Positions 54,964 to 63,382 of a stretch of DNA of 64,000 nt are shown here, piece by piece (positions within the stretch are counted from its first letter, which is position 1; every line of letters starts with the position of its first letter). The stretch covers positions 32,342-96,341 of the forward strand of contig DAONET010000008.1 of assembly GCA_035403225.1 (NCBI GenBank). The letters run 5' to 3'. The notes beneath the pieces are model-generated. The model saw only the letters and a program-made list of their open reading frames with translations, had not been told where the DNA came from and searched no databases. A program made the position numbers and the translations under genes. The stretch is from DAIRDK01 sp035403225. Its GTDB lineage: Bacteria > Bacteroidota > Bacteroidia > Bacteroidales > FEN-979.

Positions 54964-56283
54964 TTACAGGGCAACCGGGATCCCGTTGTAGAAGTTAAAG
55001 ATCTTCCCATACAACACCAGTGAATATTTCGCTTGTATAAATTGCTGCAATGCCTGCACGTACACATTTTTCTGCTGGAGATATTCCACGTTGTTATTGG
55101 TGCCCAGTTTCAGTTGCTCGCTTGAGATCCTGAACGATTCTTTCGCAAAATTCAACTGCTCATCCGCTGCGGCCAGCTGACTTTTGGCATTCTGCACATC
55201 AATATAAGCCTGTTCGACAGTTTGCATCAACGTCGTCTTTTCGTTGTCAGCAGCCAGTTTGGCTTGTTCAAGTTGAATTTTCGATTTAGCTACTTGAATC
55301 GAATTCGATTTCCGGTTGTAGATCGGGATCGATAGCGTCAATCCCGCCTGTGGAATATAGTTATCAGAAAGTTGATGGAAATAGGCGTATTTTGCATCCG
55401 AAGAATAACTGTTCGAAATTCCTGCATTCAGGCTTAAACTCGGCCAGTACCCGGCTTTTGCCTTCGACAATTCGACGTTTTGTTTGTTTACCAGCAACTC
55501 ACTGCTTTGAATTTGCGGCATGGTCTGCAACGCATATCGTTGAACCGAGTCAAGGGAGGCTGTCAGGATATCCGTCGACACCTCATCGGGAATGGCTATT
55601 TCCAGGGTTGTACTGGCCGGAAGTTGAAGGATCGTCTTTAACGCGAGAAGGTTCTGACGTTTGGTATTTTCAGCTGCCACCAGCGAGTATTTATCATTCG
55701 CCAGGGTCGCCTGCAACTGCAACAGGTCTTTCAGGGCCACTGACCCTGCATCATACATCTCCTGATATTGTTTCACCTGCGATTCCGAGGTGGCGACAAG
55801 GTCTTTCACGTACTCAATGTTTTCATTGGACAGTAAGATGTTCAGGTAAGCCTGGGTAATCTCCAGGGTGATATCGTTTTCTGCAGCCGACACATCCAGG
55901 TTGGCTGCTTCATACGACATCTCACTCGCCTTAATGTCGTTGTTGTAATAATTCCCGTTGAACAGAACTACAGAAGAGTTGATACCGTAACTGGTGACAT
56001 TGGAAAGGTTATTGTCGGAGTATGAAGAAGAAGCGGAAACCGATCCGTTGAGGTCAGGATACCTGGCATTTTTGGATAACGACACGTTTTCTTTTTCCGA
56101 AGAAGCGTTCAGCCTGAGTGTATTGATGTTGATGTTGTTTTGCTTCGCATAGGCAATACACGTTTTCAGGTCCCAGACTTCCGGAAGATTTTGCGCTATG
56201 GCGCTTTGCATCAATCCGAAGAAAAGCATGGCCAGAAGGAGTAGCGCGGCATTCTGCGGGAAATATTTTTTCACCTTTTGCAT
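54964..56283 (-). CDS. TolC-family outer membrane efflux protein
   Basis: A 439-residue outer membrane channel. After an exported N-terminus (hydrophobic ~13-30) come two copies of the TolC repeat with long alpha-helical stretches (for example QAKLAADNEKTTLMQTVEQA and ISSEQLKLGTNNNVEYLQQ) typical of outer membrane efflux proteins. First gene of the efflux operon, with its own promoter. Confidence 0.94.
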   Translation of the reverse strand: MQKVKKYFPQNAALLLLAMLFFGLMQSAIAQNLPEVWDLKTCIAYAKQNNININTLRLNASSEKENVSLSKNARYPDLNGSVSASSSYSDNNLSNVTSYGINSSVVLFNGNYYNNDIKASEMSYEAANLDVSAAENDITLEITQAYLNILLSNENIEYVKDLVATSESQVKQYQEMYDAGSVALKDLLQLQATLANDKYSLVAAENTKRQNLLALKTILQLPASTTLEIAIPDEVSTDILTASLDSVQRYALQTMPQIQSSELLVNKQNVELSKAKAGYWPSLSLNAGISNSYSSDAKYAYFHQLSDNYIPQAGLTLSIPIYNRKSNSIQVAKSKIQLEQAKLAADNEKTTLMQTVEQAYIDVQNAKSQLAAADEQLNFAKESFRISSEQLKLGTNNNVEYLQQKNVYVQALQQFIQAKYSLVLYGKIFNFYNGIPVAL

Positions 56284-56318
56284 AACTTAGTTTATTTGAA
56301 CATTTTTTACCACCGCGA

Positions 56319-56326
56319 CAAAAATA
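56319..56326 (-). promoter_or_regulatory. -7 promoter element of the tolC-macA-macB operon
   Basis: Reverse strand TATTTTTG matches TAnnTTTG, 35 bp before the tolC ATG. Confidence 0.5.
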
Positions 56327-56504
56327 CTTTGGTCCATCCGGCGACGATCAGAAATGAGACAAACCGGCCGTAAATTGCTGCCACCGGGGAAAATATGTAT
56401 GCAAGTTTTTTGAAGGAAGTGGTGGAAGGCAGGAAAGAAATGGTAAATTGCGGTAGGCAAATAGCAACATGCACTCCGGAATTAAAGGATAAATCAGATC
56501 CATT

Positions 56505-57158
56505 ATGAAGCGAAACATCCTTGTTGTATTTTTACTTTTACTGAACCTGGCTGTATGCGGACAAAAGACGATCACTTTGCAAGCCGGGGTATCCCTGTCA
56601 AAAATGAATGCGTACAATTCTATGACAGATGAGTTGGGATACGAGGAGCCATTGACGGGATTTAATGCTTCTCTGGGGATTGAATACCCGGATCGCAAGT
56701 ATTTCTTTTTCAGCACGAAATTGGGATTCATTCAAAAGGGAGGAAAAGATCATGTGAAAGTGGTCAATAATTCGGAAAATGAAACAGGGACCATAAAAGT
56801 GATCACCAGGTTGAATTATGTTACCTTGAATACCGCTGCAAATTTTCAATACCCTCTTAAAGAAGTCATTATACCTTATATCTTTATAGGGCCACAACTT
56901 GGATATCTGATTTCATACTGGGAAAATGTGAGCTTCATTCAACAATTTGATGATTATGGATTAGTTCAAAGAATACGACTCGGAATGATCGCCGGAGGCG
57001 GCATTAAAACAAAGATCAACAAATGGGAGGTTGGAACCGTGATCACTTACGATTATGGTTTTTTCAAACTGGTTGATGATACTTCAGGATGGGGAGTAAG
57101 GAATAAAATGACCGATAACGCGTTCACCCTGAATCTGCAAATCGGGTACAACCTCTAA
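56505..57158 (+). CDS. Outer membrane beta-barrel protein (PorT/OprF-like small barrel)
   Basis: A 217-residue exported protein with signal peptide MKRNILVVFLLLLNLAVC and then eight or so amphipathic strands ending in FTLNLQIGYNL with a C-terminal hydrophobic pattern, typical of the small Bacteroidota barrels of the outer-membrane-protein-beta-barrel family. No specific function can be given. It is followed 21 bp later by the DUF985 cupin gene. Confidence 0.8.
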   Translation: MKRNILVVFLLLLNLAVCGQKTITLQAGVSLSKMNAYNSMTDELGYEEPLTGFNASLGIEYPDRKYFFFSTKLGFIQKGGKDHVKVVNNSENETGTIKVITRLNYVTLNTAANFQYPLKEVIIPYIFIGPQLGYLISYWENVSFIQQFDDYGLVQRIRLGMIAGGGIKTKINKWEVGTVITYDYGFFKLVDDTSGWGVRNKMTDNAFTLNLQIGYNL

Positions 57159-57179
57159 ACCGGGAATTACCTCCCACAC

Positions 57180-57674
57180 ATGTTAACATTCAGAAAGGTG
57201 ACAGCACAAGAAATAATTAAAAAGATGAACCTGGTTCCCCACCCTGAAGGAGGTTATTACCGGGAAACATACCGAACCGGGGAAACCACAATGACTTCCC
57301 ACAGAAAAAGAAGGAATCTGAGTACTGCCATATACTATTTGCTCGAAAATGATGACAAATCTCATTTTCACCGTTTGGGATCTGATGAAATATGGTTTTT
57401 TCACCAGGGTGAATCGATGGAAATAGTGTTGATCTCAGACGGGCAAGAAAAGATCTGTTTTCTCGGCAATGACATTGATCAGGGTGAAGTGCCTCAGGTG
57501 ATCATCCCGGCAGGCACCTGGTTCGCGGCCGGGATTAAAGGTTTACAAGGATATTCCCTGGTGAGTTGTACCGTATCCCCGGGATTTGATTTTTCTGATT
57601 TTGAAATGGCAGACAGAGAAAAGCTGATCGCTGCTTACCCTGATCTGCAAGAAGTCATCACAGCGTTCACCTGA
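57180..57674 (+). CDS. Cupin, DUF985 family
   Basis: A 164-residue DUF985 (cupin_5) protein. The signature VPHPEGGYYRETYR is at 19-32, SHFHRLGSDEIWFFHQG gives the cupin ligands (~61-77), and PAGTWFAAGI follows. Members bind small ligands or metals; some act in sugar or nucleotide metabolism. Probably cotranscribed with the upstream barrel gene. Confidence 0.92.
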   Translation: MLTFRKVTAQEIIKKMNLVPHPEGGYYRETYRTGETTMTSHRKRRNLSTAIYYLLENDDKSHFHRLGSDEIWFFHQGESMEIVLISDGQEKICFLGNDIDQGEVPQVIIPAGTWFAAGIKGLQGYSLVSCTVSPGFDFSDFEMADREKLIAAYPDLQEVITAFT

Positions 57675-57709
57675 ATCAACGTCGCCCGTTGCTTTTAACG
57701 TCATTTCGG

Positions 57710-58837
57710 CTATTCCAGGATAAACTCCCCGGTTATGGTCAGGGTATATCCCGGTTCGATGTTCAGTGTAGCGCCGTGATGGACGATCACATCATCACAG
57801 CTGAGCCCGTTGGTCATTATCCTGGGCATATGGGGGGCCGAAACAGGGATCACAATATTGTCTTTGGAAGCCGGAACACCTCCGGGAGTCCAGTTGCCCG
57901 GTTCATTCCAGTCCTCGCTGATGGTTCCCGTCCACGTTTTGTACAACCCTGCCGGAGTATTCACGATGATGGTCGCGGGAGTTGCGTACTGTACGGAACA
58001 CATACCTGACTGTATCACCGCCCGGTAATCCCAGAAGCCGGAATATTCAGGCGTTTCGGAATAAGAGGTCAATCCCTGTGTGCCGCTGATATTCAGATAT
58101 GATCCTCCGTTGTACCGACGTTGCCAGGTGTTCACGTTCCCGGTATGTCCCGATAAAACCATCGTCCCTGTAGTTTCGCCAAGTGTTATCGTATCGCTTC
58201 CCGAAACGCTTCCTCCGACTGTCATCTGACTGATGACGACTGTCAGGGTGGTATCGTGGTTACATCCGTTGTTATTGGTGACTGTCGACGTGACCTGATA
58301 GCTGCCAATGGTTGAAAACAGGTGCGACGGATTCTGCAACGCGGAAGTATTCAGCAGTCCGGAGGCCGGATCACCGAAATTCCATGCCCAGGTCGTTATG
58401 GTTCCGTTGCTTGTTATAGAGAGATCCGTAAACAGAACCTCCTGGTTTTCACAGGCATTCGCGAATTGAAAGAAAGCAACGGGATTGTCCAGGATGACAA
58501 CCGTCTCCGAATGACTGGCGCTATTTCCGTAATTATCGATAACGGTCTCCGTGACCAGGTAAGTACCCGCCTCCGCGTATGTATGACAAATATCGGGACA
58601 GGCAGGGAACTCGATGGTATCGATCGGCGTACCGTCACCGGTATCCCAAATCCAGGTGGTAATGTATCCGTAAGAGGGATATGTATTGGTGGAATGATCG
58701 GCGAAAATAGTCATTTGTCCCAGACAATCAGGAGAGGAAGAAGAAAACATCGCCTGCGGGAGAGCCGGAACATCTGTTTGACAAAAGCCGGTAACTGCTA
58801 CCAGCAACCAGAAAAAACAGCAAAAGATCCTTTTCAT
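57710..58837 (-). CDS. Secreted PKD-domain protein without recognisable sorting domain
   Basis: A 375-residue exported protein (signal peptide MKRIFCCFFWLLVAVTGFCQ). Two PKD domains are visible: ~30-115 (TTWIWDTGDGTP, HTYAEAGTYLV) and ~118-210 (TTWAWNFGDPASG, HLFSTIGSYQVTST). A third Ig-like segment and a C-terminal part (IVIPVSAPHMPRI, ATLNIEPGYTLTI) follow. It ends in GEFILE without a T9SS sorting domain, so it is either anchored otherwise or a shortened relative of larger surface proteins. Confidence 0.82.
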   Translation of the reverse strand: MKRIFCCFFWLLVAVTGFCQTDVPALPQAMFSSSSPDCLGQMTIFADHSTNTYPSYGYITTWIWDTGDGTPIDTIEFPACPDICHTYAEAGTYLVTETVIDNYGNSASHSETVVILDNPVAFFQFANACENQEVLFTDLSITSNGTITTWAWNFGDPASGLLNTSALQNPSHLFSTIGSYQVTSTVTNNNGCNHDTTLTVVISQMTVGGSVSGSDTITLGETTGTMVLSGHTGNVNTWQRRYNGGSYLNISGTQGLTSYSETPEYSGFWDYRAVIQSGMCSVQYATPATIIVNTPAGLYKTWTGTISEDWNEPGNWTPGGVPASKDNIVIPVSAPHMPRIMTNGLSCDDVIVHHGATLNIEPGYTLTITGEFILE

Positions 58838-59214
58838 GCAGGGAAGATGATGAGGTTAGTTGTTAAATTATCCGCGCATATATCGGTATCAAAAATAATA
58901 ATTTTTGAATGATCCGATAGAAACCGGATTTATTTCACTCCGTTAATGAAAATTTTAAGGCTGGAACCGGATTATGAATAACCATCATTTCTTTACACTC
59001 ATTTTTGTTATGTTATTAGCATATCATACCTAATATTTTTTATGATCTGGAACTGATATGATATTCTTAGAATTCAAGCACACTAATAATCTTTTCTAAT
59101 TTATTATCAATGTTTTCCATGATTTTTCTACCATATAATTAATAGGGAATATAATGTATGTTATGTTTTTTTACATTTTTTTCAACGACATCTTGCTTTT
59201 TGTAAAAGTTAGAT
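58838..59214. other. AT-rich non-coding gap
   Basis: Between the divergent PKD and small secreted protein genes. It holds only tiny reading frames (one of 19 codons near 58.98 kb, without support) and nothing else recognisable before the promoter at 59215. Confidence 0.6.
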
Positions 59215-59222
59215 TATATTTG
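59215..59222 (+). promoter_or_regulatory. -7 promoter element of the 133-residue secreted protein gene
   Basis: TATATTTG matches TAnnTTTG; a TTG 19 bp upstream (59193-59195) is in place for the -33 box. It predicts a leader of about 265 nt. Confidence 0.5.
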
Positions 59223-59320
59223 CATTATTACTATTTGAATACGTTTGATCCGGCAACTTTTTGAGAATTCAATTGAACGAACCAATTGGATATGATTTTA
59301 AGAGCCACTATTCAAAAAAA

Positions 59321-59447
59321 AGCCCCCTTCCAGGCAGGCCAACGAAATTACTTCCCAATAACTAACATTGACCAAAAAGAAAGGGGGTATGCAAATGTAA
59401 GGATATTTTAATGCTCCTTTTTGCCGGCCGGGAATTATCGGGCCGGC
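59321..59447 (+). promoter_or_regulatory. Structured 5' leader of the 133-residue secreted protein gene
   Basis: Two possible stems: CCCCCTTC (59323-59330) with a complementary run ending GGGGG (59383-59387), and a strong GCCGGCC (59423-59429) / GGCCGGC (59441-59447) hairpin with an 11-nt loop, 44 bp before the ATG. It resembles no riboswitch I recognise. Confidence 0.4.
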
Positions 59448-59491
59448 GAGTCTCATTATTTAAGTATTAACCTTTAAATCAACAACAACCT

Positions 59492-59893
59492 ATGAAAAAA
59501 CTAAGTTTGTTGCTCGGCCTATTCCTTTTGTTATCAATCGGAATGACATCCCAAACATTTGCGCAGAATCAGGAATTAGTCCCACATGCAAGAGTTGATG
59601 TATTCATTTCTGATATTAGTTGTATCACCAACGCGACGGATTATACCGTCAGAATAATTGTTTTAGAGGGTGGCTTAGGGGGAATTCCTTACATTACAGT
59701 ACAACCTTTCGTGGTTGGCCAGTCAACCTATTCTATGATCATATCTGATCACTCGTATATCGCAGCCTCTGCACAATTGCTTTATCAGGGAGAAGTGGTG
59801 AGCTTGGGAGGAACTACGTTTATAGGCTACGTTTATGACCATGCTCCGGCAACTGTCTATGTTAATGGCCCCTGCCCGGAAGGGAACCAATAG
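59492..59893 (+). CDS. Small secreted protein of unknown function
   Basis: A 133-residue protein with a classic signal peptide (MKKLSLLLGLFLLLSIGMTS, cleavage near FAQ). The mature part is beta-rich with alternating hydrophobics (DYTVRIIVLEGG, SMIISDHSYIAAS) and two cysteines near its ends (ISCIT, GPCPEG) that could pair. No family recognised. It stands alone with a long leader and a terminator, suggesting separate control. Confidence 0.8.
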   Translation: MKKLSLLLGLFLLLSIGMTSQTFAQNQELVPHARVDVFISDISCITNATDYTVRIIVLEGGLGGIPYITVQPFVVGQSTYSMIISDHSYIAASAQLLYQGEVVSLGGTTFIGYVYDHAPATVYVNGPCPEGNQ

Positions 59894-59917
59894 AATTTTT
59901 CAAGTTTGATTTTGGTT

Positions 59918-59952
59918 ATAAAGGAGGCTTCCGGAAGAAGGCCTCCTTTTTT
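59918..59952. terminator. Bidirectional intrinsic terminator
   Basis: AAAGGAGGC (59920-59928) pairs with GCCTCCTTT (59941-59949), followed by T. It lies between convergent genes (59893 and 59959). Confidence 0.85.
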
Positions 59953-59958
59953 ATGATA

Positions 59959-60621
59959 TTATTGATTTTTGATCAAAATGGTCTTAATAATATCCGAAAC
60001 ATCTTCCGCAGCATCCACACATCTCTCGAGGGTTTCAATAATGTCCTTTTTCTTGATGATATCGATGGCATCTTTTTCTTCATCTTCAAACAGATCAGAC
60101 ATATAAATGAAGAACAGTTCATCCGCTTTATTTTCCAGGGTGTTGAGATTAACACAGCTTGCCCGTATTTTTTCCCGGTTTTTCCCGGCATCCCGCAAAT
60201 GAACAACGGCGGTTTCTATTTCGATGGCTGCATCTTTGATAATGCCGGCGAAGTCTTTCACCTCCTCCCCGACCTTTTTCGCTTTCGCCTTGTACCAATA
60301 AATCCGCTGGCTCACAGAATAGATACAATCCAATACATCATCCAGCGAGGAAGCTAACTGGTGGATATCTTCCCGGTCAAAAGGCGTCAAAAACGATTTA
60401 TCCAACTGATTGTACACCTGATGAGTGAATGCATCTCCTTCATTTTCAATTTTCTTAATTTGCTTGACCAGCTCCCTTCTTTCCTCCGCTACTTTCTTGG
60501 TTGTCAGCATCTCATACAGAATTACGGACGCTTTCACAATACACTGGGCCTGCCCTTCAAAATAAGGGAAAAAAGAATCATTTTTAGGGACAAACCATTT
60601 AATTACATCGCTGAATTTCAT
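59959..60621 (-). CDS. DUF47 family phosphate transport accessory protein (PhoU-like)
   Basis: A 220-residue all-helical protein of the DUF47/PhoU-like family, with KIENEGDAFTHQVYNQL and FDREDIHQLASSLDDVLDCI as metal-binding EGD and DREDI motifs. It lies 5 bp after a Pit phosphate transporter gene, the usual arrangement, and probably regulates or assists that transporter. Confidence 0.94.
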   Translation of the reverse strand: MKFSDVIKWFVPKNDSFFPYFEGQAQCIVKASVILYEMLTTKKVAEERRELVKQIKKIENEGDAFTHQVYNQLDKSFLTPFDREDIHQLASSLDDVLDCIYSVSQRIYWYKAKAKKVGEEVKDFAGIIKDAAIEIETAVVHLRDAGKNREKIRASCVNLNTLENKADELFFIYMSDLFEDEEKDAIDIIKKKDIIETLERCVDAAEDVSDIIKTILIKNQ

Positions 60622-60626
60622 GTTTT

Positions 60627-61613
60627 TCAGATTACAGAATTAAAGATAATATACATTATAGCTCCAATAAGTGCAGAAACCGGGATTGTCAGGATCCATG
60701 CCCAGAAAATTTTTGTTGTCACTCCCCATCTGACGGTAGAAAGGCCTTTATGGACACCCACGCCAATGATACCTCCTGTGATGGTATGAGTAGTACTGAC
60801 CGGGATTCCAAAATGGGTCGCCGCGAATAAGGTCAGCGCGCCGGCGGTTTCAGCGGAAAACCCTTCAAAAGGTTTGAGTTTGGTGATCTTCTGCCCCATG
60901 GTTTTCACGATTCTCCAGCCACCGACCAAAGTGCCCAGTGCGATAGCGCCGTGACACGACAATACAATCCACAAGTCTATTTCCGAGTTTTTGGTCGCTA
61001 ACCCCGAAACGATGAGGGCGACCCAGATAATACCCATTGACTTCTGGGCGTCATTACCGCCATGTCCCAGGCTGAAGGCTGCGGCAGAGAGCAATTGAAG
61101 GCGCCGGAAATACTTATCAATTTTTGACGGAGACAGGTTCCGGCAAATGTAAATGACAATGGTCGAAAAGAGAAAAGAGATGACCATTCCAAGCAACGGG
61201 GCGATCACGATAAAAGCCCCGATCTTAATGAGGCCGGAAAAAATAACTGCACCGAAACCTGCTTTTACGCTGGCTGCCCCGACCAGGCCGCCAACCAACG
61301 TATGAGAGGAACTTGAAGGAAGGCCCCACCACCAGGTAAGCAAGTTCCAGATAATGGCCGCGACAATAGCAGCGCCAATGACAGTAAGGTTGATCACATC
61401 CGGCTCAACGACCCCTTTTCCAATGGTCGTAGCCACATTCAGCTTGAATACCAGGTAGGCTATAAAATTAAAAAAGGCGGCCATCACCACAGCAGCAGTG
61501 GGAGAAAGGACTCTGGTGGTGACAATGGTGGCAATGGAATTGGCCGAATCATGAAAACCATTGATAAAATCGAAGATAAGTGTCAGTGCAATAATGACGT
61601 ACAGAAATTCCAT
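60627..61613 (-). CDS. Pit-family inorganic phosphate transporter
   Basis: A 328-residue low-affinity phosphate permease. The duplicated signature is visible in FDFINGFHDSANSIATIVTT near the N-terminus and LGHGGNDAQKSMGI in the middle, with about ten helices. It imports metal-phosphate with protons. It is followed by DUF47 and preceded by a 45-codon membrane ORF on the same strand. Confidence 0.95.
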   Translation of the reverse strand: MEFLYVIIALTLIFDFINGFHDSANSIATIVTTRVLSPTAAVVMAAFFNFIAYLVFKLNVATTIGKGVVEPDVINLTVIGAAIVAAIIWNLLTWWWGLPSSSSHTLVGGLVGAASVKAGFGAVIFSGLIKIGAFIVIAPLLGMVISFLFSTIVIYICRNLSPSKIDKYFRRLQLLSAAAFSLGHGGNDAQKSMGIIWVALIVSGLATKNSEIDLWIVLSCHGAIALGTLVGGWRIVKTMGQKITKLKPFEGFSAETAGALTLFAATHFGIPVSTTHTITGGIIGVGVHKGLSTVRWGVTTKIFWAWILTIPVSALIGAIMYIIFNSVI

Positions 61614-61675
61614 AAAAGTTTATTTGGGGTTACCCTTTTTATAAATCAACTTACCAATCAGGTTCATCCTTGTCT

Positions 61676-61813
61676 TTAATACAAGTGATCAAAATCAAAA
61701 CAATGACTCAACAACATACACAATATTCCGGCCGGCATTCCTACGAAAAGCATATACAGAAAATCTTCTTTATTCTCCAAAATCCATCTTAATATGCCAA
61801 CTAGTTTTTTCAT
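61676..61813 (-). CDS. 45-residue single-helix membrane protein upstream of the Pit transporter
   Basis: A short frame from ATG at 61813 to TAA at 61676. The product begins MKKLVGILRWILENKEDFLY and continues with a hydrophobic helix MLFVGMPAGILCMLLSHC and an acidic DFDHLY end. An exact TAATTTTG promoter element lies 28 bp before its ATG, so it would be the first gene of the pit-DUF47 transcript, 62 bp upstream of pit. No family is recognised. It could be a transporter accessory peptide or a leader. Confidence 0.5.
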   Translation of the reverse strand: MKKLVGILRWILENKEDFLYMLFVGMPAGILCMLLSHCFDFDHLY

Positions 61814-61841
61814 GGTAAAAACATGCTGACTTTTTGCATGG

Positions 61842-61849
61842 CAAAATTA
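61842..61849 (-). promoter_or_regulatory. -7 promoter element of the small ORF-pit-DUF47 unit
   Basis: Reverse strand TAATTTTG matches TAnnTTTG, 28 bp before the small ORF. Confidence 0.5.
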
Positions 61850-61993
61850 CAATGAGATACAGCAAAACCTTCTGGTCCATTGTTAACAAATTGTTAATTT
61901 TTGGAGAGGTTGTTCGCTTTCCTCGAGGTAGTTACACCGCAATTACATAAGTTTTTTGATGTATCTTTAGTAAGGATTAACGGGCTTGTGATT

Positions 61994-62833
61994 ATGAAAA
62001 TGTTGTTGACGATCATCCCGGCCATGCTGATTTTCTCGACCTGTTCAATCCGGGAACCGGCAGAGACGGGGGATGGCGAAGCCGTTTCATTCATCGTATT
62101 CAGCGACGTGCAGCAGGGTTACGGTATTTACAGCGTTTTGGCAAAAAATATCGGGCGGATTGATCCTGCTCCTGTCACCGCTTTCTGCTGCGGTGATATC
62201 ATGCTAAGGGCCTGCAATGAGGCCGAATGGGTGAATTTTTACCGATACAGCGATCCCATCACCGACCGAATGCCCCTTTATATCGCACGGGGAAACCACG
62301 AGGAAAACGATCCCGTTTCCGAATCCGTATTCGCGGAAGAAACAGGTACCCGGGGGAAAACCTTTTATCAAACGATACGACAGGACAGCCTTTTGTTCAT
62401 CATCCTGGATACCGACGTCAGGGGTGAAGAAAACGGGATCCTCGGCATCCAGCTTAAATGGCTGGGAGCTATGCTTGAAAGCGTCGCTTCAGACAATAAA
62501 GTACGATACATATTCCTGTTCATGCACAAACCTCTTTTCCCCCAAGGGCCCCACAAGGCAACGCCCCTTACGAATGCCGATGACCTGCATGTCCTTTTTC
62601 TTCAATATCCCAAGATCCGGGCAGTGTTCTCAGGCCACGACCACCTGTTCAACAGATACGAAAAAGACGGATTGATGTATATCACCACCGGAGGTGGCGG
62701 AGGGGATCTGTATCATGGATATGGTGGTGATTATCATCATTTTGTAAAAGTGTCGCTGTATCGCGGTTCAGCCCGTATTAACCTTAAAACCATCGGTATT
62801 TTCAATGAAGTGGTGGATGATTTTGACCTTTAG
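61994..62833 (+). CDS. Lipoprotein of the calcineurin-like metallophosphoesterase family, altered first motif
   Basis: A 279-residue exported protein from the ATG at 61994, with a lipobox-type end FSTC (C17). Phosphoesterase motifs in order are SDVQ (38-40; normally DxH, here glutamine replaces histidine at 40), GD (67-68), GNHE (100-103), FMHKP, and SGHDHLF. One metal ligand is therefore altered. It is likely envelope-anchored; the substrate is unknown. Its last 29 bp overlap the following barrel gene. Confidence 0.85.
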   Translation: MKMLLTIIPAMLIFSTCSIREPAETGDGEAVSFIVFSDVQQGYGIYSVLAKNIGRIDPAPVTAFCCGDIMLRACNEAEWVNFYRYSDPITDRMPLYIARGNHEENDPVSESVFAEETGTRGKTFYQTIRQDSLLFIILDTDVRGEENGILGIQLKWLGAMLESVASDNKVRYIFLFMHKPLFPQGPHKATPLTNADDLHVLFLQYPKIRAVFSGHDHLFNRYEKDGLMYITTGGGGGDLYHGYGGDYHHFVKVSLYRGSARINLKTIGIFNEVVDDFDL

Positions 62834-63257
62834 TATAGCGGTGACCGTTCTGGCGCCGGCGCGGGCAGTTTCACAGGAACTTTCCGTGGCTTCAGGCATT
62901 TACGACTTTACCGATATCACCACGCGTGAGTTTTACCTGCTGGCACCTACCCTATCCATCGGAGCCGATGTGTGGAAGAAGTCACGGATGTCGATCCACC
63001 TGGCCACCGGACTTTCCTTCACCAGCGTGAAGTACAACAGCCACCGCCATTATTTCTACATGGTCCCGTTGACAGTCGCCGTCTATTACGACCTTGGGAA
63101 TCCAGGTTCAAAGGTATACCCGTCCATCGGCATGGGATTTCGTCTTGCCGGGAAGGCGGACTATAACCGTGATTTTGAAAGAACCCACTATTCGCTGACC
63201 TACGGGTATATAGCCGGGGGCGGGATTCGCTGGAAGCCCGGAAAAAAATCACTTTAG
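62805..63257 (+). CDS. Outer membrane beta-barrel protein, frame-0 product (interrupted at an A7 run)
   Basis: Frame 0 gives 150 residues: signal peptide MKWWMILTFSIAVTVLAPAR and beta strands of a small barrel (YLLAPTLSIGADV, HYFYMVPLTVAVYYDLG, YGYIAGGGIRW), then stops soon after the A7 run. The next reading frame continues the barrel for 42 codons (to 63376), and the full product would be ~190 residues with a proper last strand. The gene overlaps the phosphoesterase by 29 bp. Either the site is a programmed frameshift or the gene or sequence has lost one base. Confidence 0.8.
   Translation: MKWWMILTFSIAVTVLAPARAVSQELSVASGIYDFTDITTREFYLLAPTLSIGADVWKKSRMSIHLATGLSFTSVKYNSHRHYFYMVPLTVAVYYDLGNPGSKVYPSIGMGFRLAGKADYNRDFERTHYSLTYGYIAGGGIRWKPGKKSL
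63242..63248 (+). promoter_or_regulatory. A AAA AAA slippery heptamer in phase
   Basis: The heptamer is phased as X-XXY-YYZ relative to frame 0 (gga aaa aaa tca), the arrangement needed for -1 slippage; transcriptional slippage on A7 would work too. Confidence 0.5.
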
Positions 63258-63376
63258 CCTTCGACCTGATGTACAACCTGATGATGCCTCCGGTACCGGA
63301 CGAATTAAATCTTAGTGGCGTGAGTGTCCTCATAGGTGTACGAATCCCTTTGCGGAGCGCCGGTTCACCACCTTAA
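63248..63376 (+). other. Continuation of the barrel in the -1 frame
   Basis: From ATC at 63248 the -1 frame reads ITLAFDLMYNLMMPPVPDEL and then NLSGVSVLIGVRIPL, ending at TAA 63374-63376. Alternating residues ending in GVRIPL look like terminal barrel strands, so this is probably real coding sequence. Confidence 0.75.
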
Positions 63377-63382
63377 CCCCTT

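Noticed and set aside
58976..59035. 19-codon hydrophobic frame
   Set aside because: Too short, in AT-rich DNA, with no promoter or following gene.
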